The notes under the pieces were generated by a model. The model was not told where the DNA came from and searched no databases. It saw only the letters and a program-made list of their open reading frames with translations. A program made the position numbers and the translations under genes. Positions 22,665 through 45,566 of a stretch of DNA of 64,000 nucleotides are shown one piece after another. Source of the stretch: Amoebidium appalachense (Eukaryota; Ichthyosporea); assembly GCA_963693365.1 (NCBI GenBank), contig CAVNZM010000005.1, positions 6,076,001 through 6,140,000 on the forward strand, written 5' to 3'. Numbering within the stretch: the first letter of the stretch is position 1; each line of letters starts with the position of its first letter.

Positions 22665-23436
22665 TAACGGTTGCTTTGCTGCTGCAGCCCACACTCAACC
22701 CTGCCGAGAGTCTACGTCAAAAAGACTACATTTTATTTCTGCGATGGAACACGCGCAATAGAAGATACCAGAAGGGCGACGTCGTGGTGTTATCGTATGC
22801 CCCCCCCCCCCCCCCCCCCCCCCCCTCCCCTCCTCCCCCTCTCCCGCCCAGCACACACACACAGAGAGAGGGAGGAACACACACACACCTCACTTCATCC
22901 ACACACACGTGCGCGCAGAAATACAGCTATTTGCCTAGGGCATCTTTTGCACACGGATATGCACACACACACATCAATCCATTTGTTAGCTTCTTACCCC
23001 CCCCCCCCCCCCCCCCCCCCCTTGCCCCCCCCCCCTCACCCCCCGACCTGTGTAGGTGCCCCCCACGTGCTTCCATATTTGGCAGGTGTTCTCTTCCGAT
23101 TATTGGTTCTTTTCTGGCGTTTTGTTATCAAAGCAGATCCCTTTTTTTCCTCCACAGATTCAGAACGTGTGCATATATATACCTGTGTTCCCTCTTTACC
23201 ATCTTTGGTTTGTAATCCTGGGGTTACTCTGATGGAGGTTTTCACTCACATTCACCTGTCCCTCTCCTTGTTTTCTGTTTTCCCCTTTCACCTGTTCTTT
23301 CCCAATTCTGCGTGCTGACCCATCTCCACCCCCCCCCCCCCCCCCCCCCCGCCCCCGGCCCCTAACCCCCCAGACCCCCCAGACCCCCCCTTTTTTTTCC
23401 CTCCCCCACGCCACCACATCCAATCATCCACTTCAC

Positions 23437-23467
<31 letters not shown>

Positions 23468-23476
23468 TGCGCACAC

Positions 23477-23525
<49 letters not shown>

Positions 23526-24321
23526 ACAAACCACACCCACACACACACGTACACACACTCACACTTACCTTCTCCCCCCCCCCCCCCCCCCCCCCCCACA
23601 CACACACACGTACACACACACCGCACACGCACACGTACACACGTACATAGTGCACCCGACGATCCAGGCAGCTACCTCGTCAAGCGCATCATAGGCACGG
23701 AGCATGAGGTGGTCAGGGCCACACGGGGCAACCGCAAGTACGTGCGCATCCCAAAGGGCCACTGCTGGGTGGAGGGAGATAACGCCCACAGGAGTGTGGA
23801 TAGCCGAACTTTCGGCCCGGTAAGTTGTTTCCCCCTTGTGGATAGTTGAAATTTCGTCCAGTTGAGGTGTGCTTGGCTGATATAGTGGATAACCGAAATT
23901 TGGGCCATTTGTTCTTTATTCGACTGATTATGCCTTGCCTGGCTGTCGGTGTTAAGTTGTGGTGCTCTTGTCACCTGTGCTAGTTGGCCCTTTCTAACCC
24001 CTCCCCCCCCCCCCTCTCCTCCCTCCCCCCGCCTCCCTCCCCTTCCCCCCTCCCCACCCCACCCCACGCGCACACACACACAAATCCCAACCCTCTCCGG
24101 TCCCCTCACCTAACTGTACATTTTCTGGACCTGGCTGTACTTGGCCCTTTCTGATTTCTTTTTCTTTTTTTTTTTTGGTTCATGCTCGGCGTTTCATCAT
24201 GTCTCTTTGCCTAAATATAGAAAGAGTGTGCATGTGTGTTTCCGTTGGTAGCTGTAAAGGGAAATGGGAGTGGCCCGTTTCTGACATCAGCTCTTTTCTC
24301 TCTCTCTCTCTCTCTCTCTCT

Positions 24322-24352
<31 letters not shown>

Positions 24353-24394
24353 CCCCCCCCTCCCCCCCCCCCCAAACCACCACTACTGGCACCA

Positions 24395-24477
<83 letters not shown>

Positions 24478-24655
24478 CACATACTCACTCACACAACCAC
24501 CACAACCACCACAACCACTACCACACACGCACACACACACACACAACCATCACCGCCACCACACAAGCACAACACCGTACACACATGCACACACATGCGC
24601 GCGCGCGCGCGCACACACACACACACACACATACACACACACACACACAAACACA

Positions 24656-24715
<60 letters not shown>

Positions 24716-24978
24716 CACATACTCACTCACACAACCACCACAACCACCACAACCACAACCACACACGCACACACACATACACAACCATCACCACCACCAC
24801 ACAAGCACAACACCGTACACACATGCGCACACGCGCGCGCGCGCGCACACACACACACACACGCACACATACTCACACAACCACCACAACCACCACAACC
24901 ACAGCCACACACGCACACACACATACACACAACCATCACCACCACACAAGCACAACGCCGTACACACATGCACACACG

Positions 24979-25015
<37 letters not shown>

Positions 25016-25158
25016 CCACCACCACAAACACGTACACACACACACACGTACAGGTTGCGCTTGCCCTGATCGAGGGCAAGGTTACACACATCGTGTGGCC
25101 GCCACACCGCATAGGCCGGGTTTCCAACCAGCCACCTCCAAGCGTTGTGCATACCTGA
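21802..25158 (+). CDS. IMMP2L: Mitochondrial inner membrane protease subunit 2, 4 exons, 164 aa
   Basis: Exons are 21802-21915, 22688-22794, 23651-23819 and 25054-25158; phases agree and TGA closes the frame. The protein is an S26 signal-peptidase-like Ser/Lys protease of the IMP complex, which removes sorting peptides from proteins of the intermembrane space. Residues 9-22 ([14 protein letters not shown]) form the N-terminal membrane segment. GESMQ carries the nucleophile Ser36 and exon 2 opens with [14 protein letters not shown] in exon 3 carries the general base Lys85. The third family signature [18 protein letters not shown] follows, and exon 4 ends with [12 protein letters not shown] as in animal IMP2. 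The length is close to that of human IMMP2L. It is divergent from taxilin. Confidence 0.93.
24396..25050. repeat. Composite satellite of CA, GCAC and CAACCAC blocks
   Basis: Three higher-order units repeat the order (CA)n, (GCAC)n, CATACTCAC, (CAACCAC)n, CAACCATCACC, CACAAGCACAAC, then a GCGCGC block. The CATACTCAC landmarks fall at about 24479, 24717 and 24867, so the unit shortens from about 238 to 150 bp. The array fills the end of the last IMP2 intron and runs directly into the exon-4 acceptor. Confidence 0.85.
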
Positions 25159-25178
25159 GCCCACTCTCGGCATGTACA

Positions 25179-25214
<36 letters not shown>

Positions 25215-25599
25215 CCGGTCGTTCCACGTAACGGGTGCTCAAGGACATCGGGGCAAGAGTTCCACTTCATATGTATTTCGCTCTTGGGATTCGTTTTCTT
25301 GTATCCCCCCCCTCCCCCCCCCCTCCCCCTCCCCCCTCATCCCCGGCTGTTGTGCCCGCACACACACATATACAAATACGCTTATATGGAGTCGGTCTTG
25401 TCCTCAACACCTCCCCCCCTCCCCGCCCTCCCTCCCCCCCCCCCCATCAACTTCTACATATTTGCAATGTACGAATCGATATGCATGAATGAGATTGGTG
25501 CCTGTTAGAAAATGACGCATTTTTGATGCTAGCTAATGGATGGCATTTTGCTGTCAGGTTACTGTAGATCCCGTAAATTGAGCGGAAACATTGTTTAGA

Positions 25600-25810
25600 C
25601 GAATTTATTTTTGATGTAAAGTGTCGAGAACACCGTGTTCTAGCTGGAGACGAATATATTTGTTATGTATGTAAAGTGTCGAGAACATTGTGTTCCAGCT
25701 GGAGACGATTATATTTGTATGTACAGTGTCGAGAACATTGTGTTCTAGCTGGAGACGAATATATTTGTTATGTAAAGTGTCCAGAACATTGTGTTCTAGC
25801 TGGAGGGCTA
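25600..25810. repeat. Minisatellite, four units of about 50 bp
   Basis: The units share GTGTCGAGAACATTGTGTTC, then CTAGCTGGAGACGA and an ATATTTGT stretch. The last unit is interrupted after CTGGAGG. Confidence 0.9.
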
Positions 25811-26317
25811 TGATGTGGCTGTGTAGTAGTTGACAATAACGAAAGGGTAAATATTTCATCTGCATCAATGTTCCACACTTTTTTCTTGTTTTACATATGA
25901 TGCTGATAGCACCAGGCAAAAATTGTTTTCATAAAACTAAAGAAAAGCAAAAAAGTAGGAATATACAGATCCAACATGCATATGTATGGGGCACATGTTG
26001 TGTTTCCGGATTGGCCGGAGGGAGCAGCCATGATCCAAATAGGTGATGCTGTTTTGCCGGCTTTGCCTCTGTGAGGTAATTAGTTAACACAAAAAATTTC
26101 GTACAAAAAATACGCGATCGATTCGGCATGCATGATTGCCTACATTGCGTACTTTTGAACTCAGCTATACACAACTACGAGTCCCCCAAACACACACACA
26201 CACACACACCGCGTATCGCGTGCGCGCACACACGTGCACACACCACCAGCACCAGCACCAACAGTTGCATGTAGGTATTGCATGCAGCTTGCCTAAAGGG
26301 GAAAATAGAGCGTGTCC

Positions 26318-26403
26318 ACTGAATTTGGCACGAAGATCTAACCGCACGTGAACTGTTAACACTGAATTTGGCACGAAGATCTAACCGCACGTGAACTGTT
26401 AAC
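26318..26403. repeat. Perfect 43-bp direct duplication
   Basis: Two adjacent identical units begin ACTGAATTTGGCACG and end CGTGAACTGTTAAC. The perfect identity implies a recent event. Confidence 0.9.
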
Positions 26404-26565
26404 GTATCCTGGGGAACTTCAGGTGGGCTGATCGAGTCTGACTGTCACGGTGGGTGGGTGGGTGATTGTGCTGTTATATCTTCTTCATACTATTTGTTTC
26501 TCTTGGGTGTTTGTATGTGGGGGCGGGTGGGTGGGTGAAGGGGGGAGGATGGGGGCGGGGCGGGC

Positions 26566-26611
<46 letters not shown>

Positions 26612-27044
26612 TAAAAAGCTTTCGAACCTAAAAAAGGGCGTTTGAACAGCACTACAACACAGACTGACAGAGCAGAGTCCGCTCTGCGACTGATGATCGA
26701 TACATACGGTACGGTACTTGCCATGCACACAACGAGTGGACGTTCGACTTCCGTCGTACGTTTGCAAATCAACTCGGTTTATTCGCATAGATAATGTTTG
26801 AAAATGCGGTTATAATTGTAAATGCCCTTACAACCAGCCAGCTACTAAGTTGGGGGTTTACGCTGTTTACTCGAGGCAAAGAGAAACCAGTCTCAGGTAT
26901 GGGGGGGGTTTTGCTCGGAATATCCCCTCAGCGGTATATCATGATCACGTACATAGATGTCGGGTGATGACTATATATCAGGGTTTACTTTCTCTACGAG
27001 ACACCATAAAGACTACAAAGAGAAATCAATTAGTTGGGGTTCCC

Positions 27045-27148
27045 CGTTTTTTTTTTTTTTTTTTTTTTGGGGGGGGGGTTTTTTTTTTTTTTTTTTTTTT
27101 TTTTGGGGGGGGGGGGGGGGCTCCCCTGGGACACTCGGTATCAGCTGG

Positions 27149-27212
<64 letters not shown>

Positions 27213-28175
27213 TAGAATTTTGTAGTGATGTGTTTCTCAAGCCAATCAATACATCTAATAAAAAGGTCGTAGTTACGCGTGTTTAGTATAGAATCAAGGA
27301 TGTTGTAATTTACAGGTAGGCTATCTTTCTGTGTGTCTGTTGTGAATGTGACGTGTGTGTGTTGCGGTATTATGTGGTCTATCGATTTGAAATTACATTT
27401 GGCGATACATGACCAATTAAACTGGTGTGTGTGTGTGTTGTTTGGGCATGCAAATGGTGCCACCTTATACTTATTAGATCTCCACTGTATAGCACGTGTA
27501 CAGTAAAAGCGTGGTAATTGATCAATAAGGGCCATCAGCTAGAGAAAGACCAGTTCTACAGGAAGGTAATATGTATTTAGGTGTTATACATTTGCGAATG
27601 CCATATTTGGTAATTATGGTTGAGGCGGTCAGTATATATAAAACGAGACATAAGGCTTAGTTTTTCAAGGTGTATGCTTTCATCGGGTCTAGTGTCGTGT
27701 GCTATCTTTTTCCATTTTAAGTTATATTGCGTGATTATCTTGTGATTGTGTACATGTTTAATAAGTAAGTGGCAGTCCAAAGTCACACACACACTTTTGC
27801 GGGGTTTATTTGTATTTGTGCCCAGGGGAGAAGGGGAGAGAGAGGGAAGGAAAGAAAGGAGAGGTGAGGAGGGGACAGGTCGGATAGAGAAGAGAGGGTG
27901 GGAGGGCAAATACTTCTTTAAGCGGCTTATGTGCTTATTGAATTTCAGCGCGAGATAGGATACTCTAGCAGCTATTGGGACCAGACCATATATCGAGAGC
28001 GTTACAGGCCCAGGTTTACAACAGTTGTTAGATAGAAAGGAGGCAACTTCTGCTTCAAGGAAATTTGCCAAGGGTTTAAGCGCTCTAGTTCTCTCTTTCT
28101 TGATCCAAGCGGCGAGAAGGGGTAAACCATATTCACATGCCGGGAAGACAAAAGTGCGGATAAATGTAAGTCTAA
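27045..28175 (-). mobile_element. Non-LTR retrotransposon remnant A (3' part)
   Basis: Read on the minus strand, 28170-27212 encodes a decayed RT thumb and C-terminal region. It shows RTFVFPACEYGLPLLAAW near the 5' end, then a long domain with KFNKHISRL, and IQWRSNKYKVAPFACPNNT towards the 3' end. These have direct counterparts in copies B and C. A T run at 27045-27104 on the plus strand, broken by a G run, would be the poly(A) tail. The upstream end is cut off at the 19-bp tandem repeat near 28180. Stops and frame breaks show that it is dead. Confidence 0.7.
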
Positions 28176-28179
28176 TAGA

Positions 28180-28265
28180 AGGATGGAGGGGCTAATAGAA
28201 GGATGGAGGGGCTAGAAGGATGGAGGGGATAGAAGGATGGAGGGGATAGAAGGATGGAGGGGCGG
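28180..28265. repeat. Short tandem repeat of about 19 bp
   Basis: About five units contain GAAGGATGGAGGGG with slightly different spacers. The array sits at the truncated 5' end of retrotransposon remnant A. Confidence 0.85.
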
Positions 28266-28527
28266 AATCTGCCGGGGCTCGATATTATTGCTAGTGGTTG
28301 GTAAGGGGGCTAAATTACAACCGCCTGATATATGATTATAAATATTGCCATTTATTATAATCAATTAACCGCCACTGAGGATTCAGAGGCGCTGATAATA
28401 ATGGCTTCTAATTTATTTATTATTCATAATCTTTGACTTTATAATTATTAACTTTAACGAGGATGAAACCAGGGAATTTCGGTGATCGGTCTCTGGGCCA
28501 AATTCATATGAAAAACAGGGTTACATC

Positions 28528-28732
28528 GAGAGTGAAAAGGTAGCCGAATTATGCGCTAGAGCAAGAATTTTTGCATGTTGATTATGTAAATAGTGTTTTC
28601 TTCAAATGTTCAGTACAGAAAAATTATAACTCAATTGGTTCGGCGTCAGCGACCGACAAACCAACTGCAGCAAATCTGGTACCATGCAACAATTTTGGCT
28701 CTAGCGCATATCTCGGCTACCTTTGCACTCTC
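28528..28732. repeat. Inverted repeat forming a hairpin of about 50-bp arms
   Basis: The arm 28528-28577 is the approximate reverse complement of 28683-28732. The shared core is CTCTAGCGCATA, then CGGCTACCTTT. About four of five bases pair by eye, with a loop of about 105 bases. It could be a small fold-back element or the source of a structured RNA. Confidence 0.65.
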
Positions 28733-28990
28733 TGCTCTGCCTTTTAAGGTAGCTGGAACCATGGAATTTCAATCATTAAAAGCGATAAATATCAATTACC
28801 GCTGGAGTCGATATATATATACTATTGAAATAAAAGTTTCAGTGACAGTTTCGTTAAGCAACAACGGTGACGCCATGGGAAATCCGAACCATGATTACCG
28901 GTTTCAATCACGGTAGACAACCTCGAATGATCACATCAAGCCTGAGAATTAAACGAACGGACCAAATTTACAGGCCACCTCGAAGATTTC

Positions 28991-39856
<10,866 letters not shown>

Positions 39857-40366
39857 TCCTAGTGTTCTGGGAGCATCCTCCACCATATTTTCGGTTCCTT
39901 GGACACTTTTTACGTGCTAAGGACGAGTATTCGCGACTCGACAACGAAAACTCGCCGATAAACTTTGAAGTATTCAAGCCAACACTCACTCATCCAGGGA
40001 GGGGTGAGTAGAGTGAAGCTCTGTGGGAGCGTTGCGAACGTTTCATTACCTTCTGACTTCTGACGTCGACCTTCGGGTAGGGGAAGTCCATGGCAGGGGG
40101 ATCTCCGTGGTTCTAATATTGAAATTAAAAGACCAAACTGAAGATTGTGCGGTGTGACCGAGTGAGGCCGTATGTATGAACGTATCGATTTATGAACATG
40201 TATGAATGTAAAATATCAAAAGTCAGAAAACCTGCATTTTGGTCTTTGGAAAGAAACAAAGTTACATACATATTGTGAAAAAGGGAGAAAGCCGTCCGAA
40301 GTTCAGCGCGATCACGGGACTGCGCCGAAAAACCTTATCCTTTGGAATGTGGCACATACCATCCTT

Positions 40367-40781
40367 GGTGAGCCCTCCCGCGCTCCCGGAACGAGTCGGT
40401 CGGATCCCTTGGGTGAGTGCCTTTTTCCTCTTGACATGACACACTCGGCAAACTTTGACATTTGAGGCCGCTGAGCTGTGTCTTATAAATAGGTTTATTG
40501 AGCCACCATGCTTACAACGTGTACATAAGCTCAAGCCACTTCATGACTGCATTTCACACGCACTCACGCCATATTCGATTCGTTTGTAGGCAGATCCGAC
40601 TTATCCCGGCCGCGGCGAACGCGAACGGTATGTACGTACCCGGCACCCGCTTCTGCGGATGCACACGTTTCACACGGCTGGCGGGTTCAGGAACTTCAGC
40701 CACAAGGGGTTTATGCACTTTTTATTGCTGCGGCCATGGTGAGCCCTCCCGCGCTCCCGGAACGAGTCGGTCGGATCCCTT
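40367..40781. repeat. Repeat bounded by a 44-bp direct repeat
   Basis: A 44-bp sequence starting TGGTGAGCCCTCCCGCG and ending TCGGTCGGATCCCTT occurs at 40367-40410 and again at 40738-40781. The 327 bases between them are those shared with 42135-42474. The arrangement may be a small mobile element or the start of a tandem duplication. Confidence 0.75.
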
Positions 40782-41082
40782 GTTTTTTATTTTATTTTAT
40801 CCCGTTTCACTCCCGGAGGCACTGCCTAAGGGGAGCTAACGTCTTCCACAGTAGACACACGAATGTGCTCTCTACATAGTGCAACTATAAGTCAGGATAC
40901 ATAATCCCGACTGTCACTACATATTCTGGCAATTCTTAGCCCACGGGGTTGCCGCAGTCACGCTAGTGGGGATTGAGCAAACTCACTTCAACCAACACCT
41001 AGCCAGGAGTGACCCGGGGGAAAATAAAAGGGTATAAGCAAGAAAAAATGTTCGGAAAGTTAGAAACAATACAATAAGACGA

Positions 41083-41660
41083 AGCAGTGTGTTCGTGCTG
41101 CTCTGCATGGTGGAAAAGAAAGAAAGAAGAGCAGTGTGTTGGTGCTGCTCGGCATGGTAGAAGACTAGAGCAGGGTGTTGGTGCTGCTCGGCATGGTAGA
41201 AGACACTAGAGCAGGGTGTTGGTGCTGCTCGGCATGGTAGAAGACAATAGAGCAGGGTGTTGGTGCTGCTCGGCATGGTAGAAGACACTAGAGCAGGGTG
41301 TTGGTGCTGCTCGGCATGGTAGAAGACACTAGAGCAGGGTGGGTGTTGGTGCTGCTCGGCATGGTAGAAGACACTAGAGCAGGGTGTTGGTGCTGCTCGG
41401 CATGGTAGAAGACTAGAGCAGGGTGTTGGTGCTGCTCGGCATGGTAGAAGACACTAGAGCAGGGTGTTGGTGTTGCTCGGCATGGTAGAAGACACTAGAG
41501 CAGGGTGATGGTGCTGCTCGGCATGGTAGAAGACACTAGAGCAGGGTGATGGTGCTGCTCGGCATGGTAGAAGACACTAGAGCAGGGTGTTGGTGCTGCT
41601 CGGCATGGTAGAGGACACTAGAGCAGGGTGTTGGTGCTGCTCGTCATGGTGGAAGAAGAC
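41083..41660. repeat. Minisatellite of about 41 bp, about 13 units
   Basis: The consensus includes GGTGTTGGTGCTGCTCGGCA, then TGGTAGAAGACACTAGAGCA. Units differ by a few substitutions and small length changes. The minus-strand frame across it (AEQHQHPAL repeats) is read-through. Confidence 0.92.
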
Positions 41661-42134
41661 AGCATGAAGTTCGTGCGGCCTATTGGTATTCTTATGTTTT
41701 TCTAGAGTTTTTGACGCTTTAGTAAATTTCGTTTTTCCTGACAAAGTGCCCATGTCGCAAAACTAATAACTCGTGTTGTACTAGTCCTACGGCAACGGCT
41801 CAAACACGGCCATGTTGCCAGCGTTTGGCTCTATGCAATGGTGTGCATGCCGCCCCTTGTGCGTAAATGTGGTGGAGTGTGGATGCAGCGGCGCACGGCC
41901 GTTTACGAAACACGTGTCGTGTTTTGTGCCTGGTCGCGATGGCCCTGTGCGTGTTAAAATTTAAGAGAATAGGAATGTGCAAAATACGCATCTTGATTGG
42001 TTGCATTTTATCTGATGAGCCCGGAGTGGCGATCTTATTGGATAGTTAACTGCTATTTTTAAGGAATCATACTGCTTGTTCACCGATCACATATGGTTTT
42101 GATGTGATCGGGAGCCCGACATGGCGCGACTGGG

Positions 42135-42474
42135 GTCGGATCCCTTGGGTGAGTGCCTTTTTCCTCTTGACATGACACACTCGGCAAACTTTGACATTTG
42201 AGGCCGCTGAGCTGTCTTATAAATAGGTTTATTGAGCCACCATGCTTACAACGTGTACATAAGCTCAAGCCACTTCATGACTGCATTTCACACGCACTCA
42301 CGCCATATTCGATTCGTTTGTAGGCAGATCCGACTTATCCCGGCCGCGGCGAACGCGAACGGTATGTACGTACCCGGCACCCGCTTCTGCGGATGCACAC
42401 GTTTCACACGGCTGGCGGGTTCAGGAACTTCAGCCACAAGGGGTTTATGCACTGCACTTTTTATTGCTGCGGGC
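42135..42474. repeat. Second copy of the 340-bp repeat
   Basis: It matches 40399-40735 almost base for base in the same orientation, from GTCGGATCCCTTGGGTGAG to the TTTTTATTGCTGCGG end. It differs mainly by small indels, such as an extra GCACT near its end. It includes CTTATAAATAG, a TATA-like motif. Confidence 0.9.
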
Positions 42475-42779
42475 ATCGTCAGGGGCCCAGCGGCCAGCCT
42501 CACTTGACGGCCTACTGCGTTTTCCAGCGCAGCCAATCAAATGCAGCTAGTGACTTATTTACACTGTATGCAATAAAACAACCCTAGCTAGTATAGATTA
42601 TTGATAACCAATTCGAAGCTAGCATTAATATATTGGTAGCTCCGAGAGAAAGTTAAGACACCGTATCACAATATCATACTGTGCAGCATTAATAAGGTGA
42701 TCTAACACGGTCATTTTATAACGGATATACTGGGGGGGAGAAGTAGAAAAGAGAATAAAGCCGCCCATAACCTCCGGTT

Positions 42780-43655
42780 CTACCACACTATAGCTAACAG
42801 GTCACACTTATCATTATTGATAGATATGCATCCGCGAGTAAACCGCCCCCCACACATATTACACATACCAGCAGGAGACACCAAAAACCGATTACAACGC
42901 CAAGACATAATCATCTTTGCATATTTATACGACACAACATTATGAATAAACGAATCTATAAAGGAGCGAGATTGTCTAACCGTATCCGCCATATAGGCTA
43001 CTAGTAGTTGGTGTTTTTGCTGACCTAACACTAGGAGGGACTCGACACGTAAAGTAAAAAGGTATCTATCAGCCATATATAGACTTAAAACTATTCATAG
43101 TCACACTATGGTCCAGCCGTACATCCGGTGGAGTCGCACTCCGCATATCGCTCGACAATGGGCAGAGACGATGTGGAAGGGAAGAGGTAGAGGGGCGAGT
43201 CCGGCGGGGATGCGTGTAGCCGGAAGAGTGGATGGGTCGGGGCAATGGCGGATAGGCGGGTGATGTGCTCGTTAAATTCAAGGGCTAATTCGTGTATGCG
43301 TTGTGATGGTGGTGTGAGTGCGTATAAAGAATCGAAAAGGCGTCTAGAAATAGGTGTGGAAAGGCCAGTAAGAAACGTACAAGTTGTGTAGTGGAAGTCA
43401 TCTAGTGAGTGGAGAACATTTGCAACGGTATCAGGGGGTGCCATATATCTAATAGAGGCAACCCGTACTCAGACAAAGGGCGAATAAAGGTGCGAAATAT
43501 ACTAAAGACGCTTGTGTAAGTGTACAGTAGTAGAAAGATTAGCAAGATACACATCCCTAAATAAACGAAGACGCCTGCCTGCACTCTTCACCCGACGGTC
43601 GACCATCCGTTTGAAACATATGCCCCACTCATCCACCGGAACCCCCAAATACTTA
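42780..43655 (-). mobile_element. Non-LTR retrotransposon remnant B (3' part)
   Basis: Minus-strand reading gives KYLGVPVDEWG, then RTFIRPLSEYGLPLL, LALEFNEHITRLSAI, and a terminal Cys/His cluster CNMCGGRF. These match the order in copy C (KYLGIPIDCDG, RTFVLPTCEYGLSLA). Stops and frameshifts show decay. Its 5' edge adjoins the MITE-like element, and no poly(A) tail is visible. Confidence 0.75.
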
Positions 43656-43786
43656 GGGCCCGTTTGGCAGCACCCCAATAATCGTATTCGTATTTAGGCC
43701 CTAAATACGATCTACCGTATTTACAAAATTTATCGTGGTATGCGTATTTAGGGCCTAAATACGGTTGGTGCCTTCCAAACTCTGCC
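43656..43786. mobile_element. MITE-like element with inverted ends and internal palindromes
   Basis: The ends GTTTGGCAGCACC (43662-43674) and GGTGCCTTCCAAAC (43767-43780) are near-perfect inverted repeats. Inside, a 21-base near-palindrome at 43689-43709 recurs as its exact reverse complement at 43743-43763 (core TATTTAGG/CCTAAATA). It is about 130 bp long and has no coding capacity, as expected for a non-autonomous DNA element. Confidence 0.7.
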
Positions 43787-44189
43787 AGGCGTGGCACCGT
43801 CCTTCGAACCCTGGGGAGATGGATCTGGGGGTGTCATCATGGCCGGTACTTACGTGTACTCCCGATACAAACAATTCATCTGACGCCGGCCCTATTATGG
43901 CATTTGACGCCCACATGCGCCTATAGTATACACACAGGCACACAGACACGAACGCACATGAAAAAACACACACACTCACGCTAAAAAAAAGTGACGAGAG
44001 AAATACATAGAGAGCTCTGGAGAGGGACCTTGAATCTAATAATTATTCTGTCCGCAAACAGCACAGAATAAAAATGGTATGTGAATATGCATTCCTGCCG
44101 GGAAGCTATTGTTAAAAAAACACGATTGGTTCCTGCAGGGTACGGTTTAGGGTTCGAATTTGTGAACCAGACCATGCAGAGCCGCGCCA

Positions 44190-45566
44190 CTTGAAAGTTG
44201 AAAAGGCCCCTTTTGAATTCCCTCCTGCACTCCTTTACGCTGATGATGTGTGTTTGCTCGCCCACTGCCCTTGCCGTTTACAACGATTGTTTAATGTGAT
44301 CACAGCCTGGGGTAAGAACAATCTAATGGAAGCTAATATATCTAAATGTGGTGTCGTCGTCCCTCGACGGTGCCTCTGTCTCCCCACCCCACCCCCCACC
44401 AAGCTTTCTTCCTCTTTGATGCCCTTGTCCCAGTTACACCTGTTTATAAGTACCTAGGTATCCCTATCGATTGTGACGGCATTATGTTCATTGTTATGGT
44501 AAGTCAAAGTGTAGCAAGTGCTAGAAGACAGCTGAATCTGTTTCAACGTAATAACTTCCGGGACATTAGTTTACACCCACTTAATCTTATTGTCTTTGTT
44601 CGTACATTTGTCTTGCCTACTTGTGAATATGGTTTATCCCTTGCTAGCTGCCCTGCATGAAAAGGATATCTTAGAGTGTTTGGAGCCCTTAGAAAAGTTT
44701 TTGTGTGATGATATCCGGGACCCGTCGTTTCCGAGTAAAGGTTGTGGTGATAAGCCTTCGAATTCTACTACTACTATTTTGTCTGTATTTGGTTTGTTGC
44801 GTGCTCGTGCCCGTCTTACTCCCCTCGCGTTTTAGTTTCATTTACATTTGTTGGGCCTCAAAGCCACATCCCCGTCCTATCCTCTTTTCTCTCTCTCTGA
44901 TCTCGTCCTCTCCCCCTCTGCTCCTCCCCCCTGTCCTCCCCTCCAATCCCAATCAACACCCCCCCTTTTCCCCCATGACCAATACCAATCCCTATCGCAA
45001 TTGTGAAGGAGTACTTTGCGTGGCATGCTATTCCGGCGGAAGATAGACCAGATGACAGCATGCACGTGCCGGGACTATGTTTAGTAGATCGTTTCCTGTA
45101 TAATTATCGTTCAGAACAGCTGTGTGAATATAAAAAGGGTAGGGAATTGCTCCCTTTTGGATAAATCTCTAACAGACCAGTTTGTATGAGTTGCCGTTTT
45201 CTTACTGTGTGAAGGCTTTACAGTGGAGATTTAGTACCAGATACAAAGTTTTCAGATATGTATGCCCTACACCAAACAACACACCACACCAAATTAAAAA
45301 ACGAACATGCCCCCAAAAATGTGGTTTGCTCTCAACCTTTATTTCTCCAGACATACACAGTCGGTTTACCCGGGCCTATATCCATGACACAGTGAAAGAC
45401 CTACAAACCGAACTTCACAATGCTTGATTTCATACTTAACTCTGCCGAGTTTCTACTCTTCCAACAGTGTATGGATTATCTGGACAAAAATGTAATACAG
45501 TCTCAGAACACGGATTAAGGTGTACATGAGCACGAAACCAAAAAAAAAAAAAAAAAAAAAAAAAAC
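44190..45566 (+). mobile_element. Non-LTR retrotransposon remnant C with RT YADD motif and poly(A)
   Basis: Plus-strand reading shows LLYADDVCLLAH, the catalytic YADD box of reverse transcriptase, near the start. KYLGIPIDCDG, SARRQLNLF and RTFVLPTCEYGLSLA follow, and a C-terminal part with LQWRFSTRYKVFRYVCPTPN and CPQKCG. The order is that of an endonuclease-type non-LTR element. The frame shifts several times and the 5' end is missing. The element ends in an A run at about 45540-45566. Confidence 0.82.

Larger units (their letters stand above)
25159..27044. other. Spacer downstream of IMP2
   Basis: No gene was recognised. It holds a T run at about 25182-25212, CT-rich stretches, the 25.6-kb minisatellite, a perfect 43-bp duplication at 26318-26403, a G run at about 26569-26608, and short frames without recognisable motifs. 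Confidence 0.5.
39857..42779. other. Spacer upstream of the secreted-protein gene
   Basis: It should hold the promoter of the minus-strand gene just above 39856. Most of it is repeat: the 44-bp and 340-bp repeats and the 41-bp minisatellite. Unique sequence occurs at 39.9-40.35 kb, 41.7-42.1 kb and 42.5-42.8 kb. Short open frames inside the 340-bp repeat occur in both copies but have no recognised motif. Confidence 0.5.

Noticed and set aside
28593-28916. 107-codon plus-strand frame
   Set aside because: It overlaps one arm of the hairpin and has no recognisable domain. It lies in the 3' flank of a minus-strand gene and is probably chance.
40498-40720. Open frame repeated in both copies of the 340-bp element
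   Set aside because: It is conserved only because the DNA is duplicated; there is no motif, and both strands are open.
41083-41660. CRISPR-like regular repeat
   Set aside because: The units are contiguous without unique spacers, so this is an ordinary minisatellite in a eukaryotic genome.
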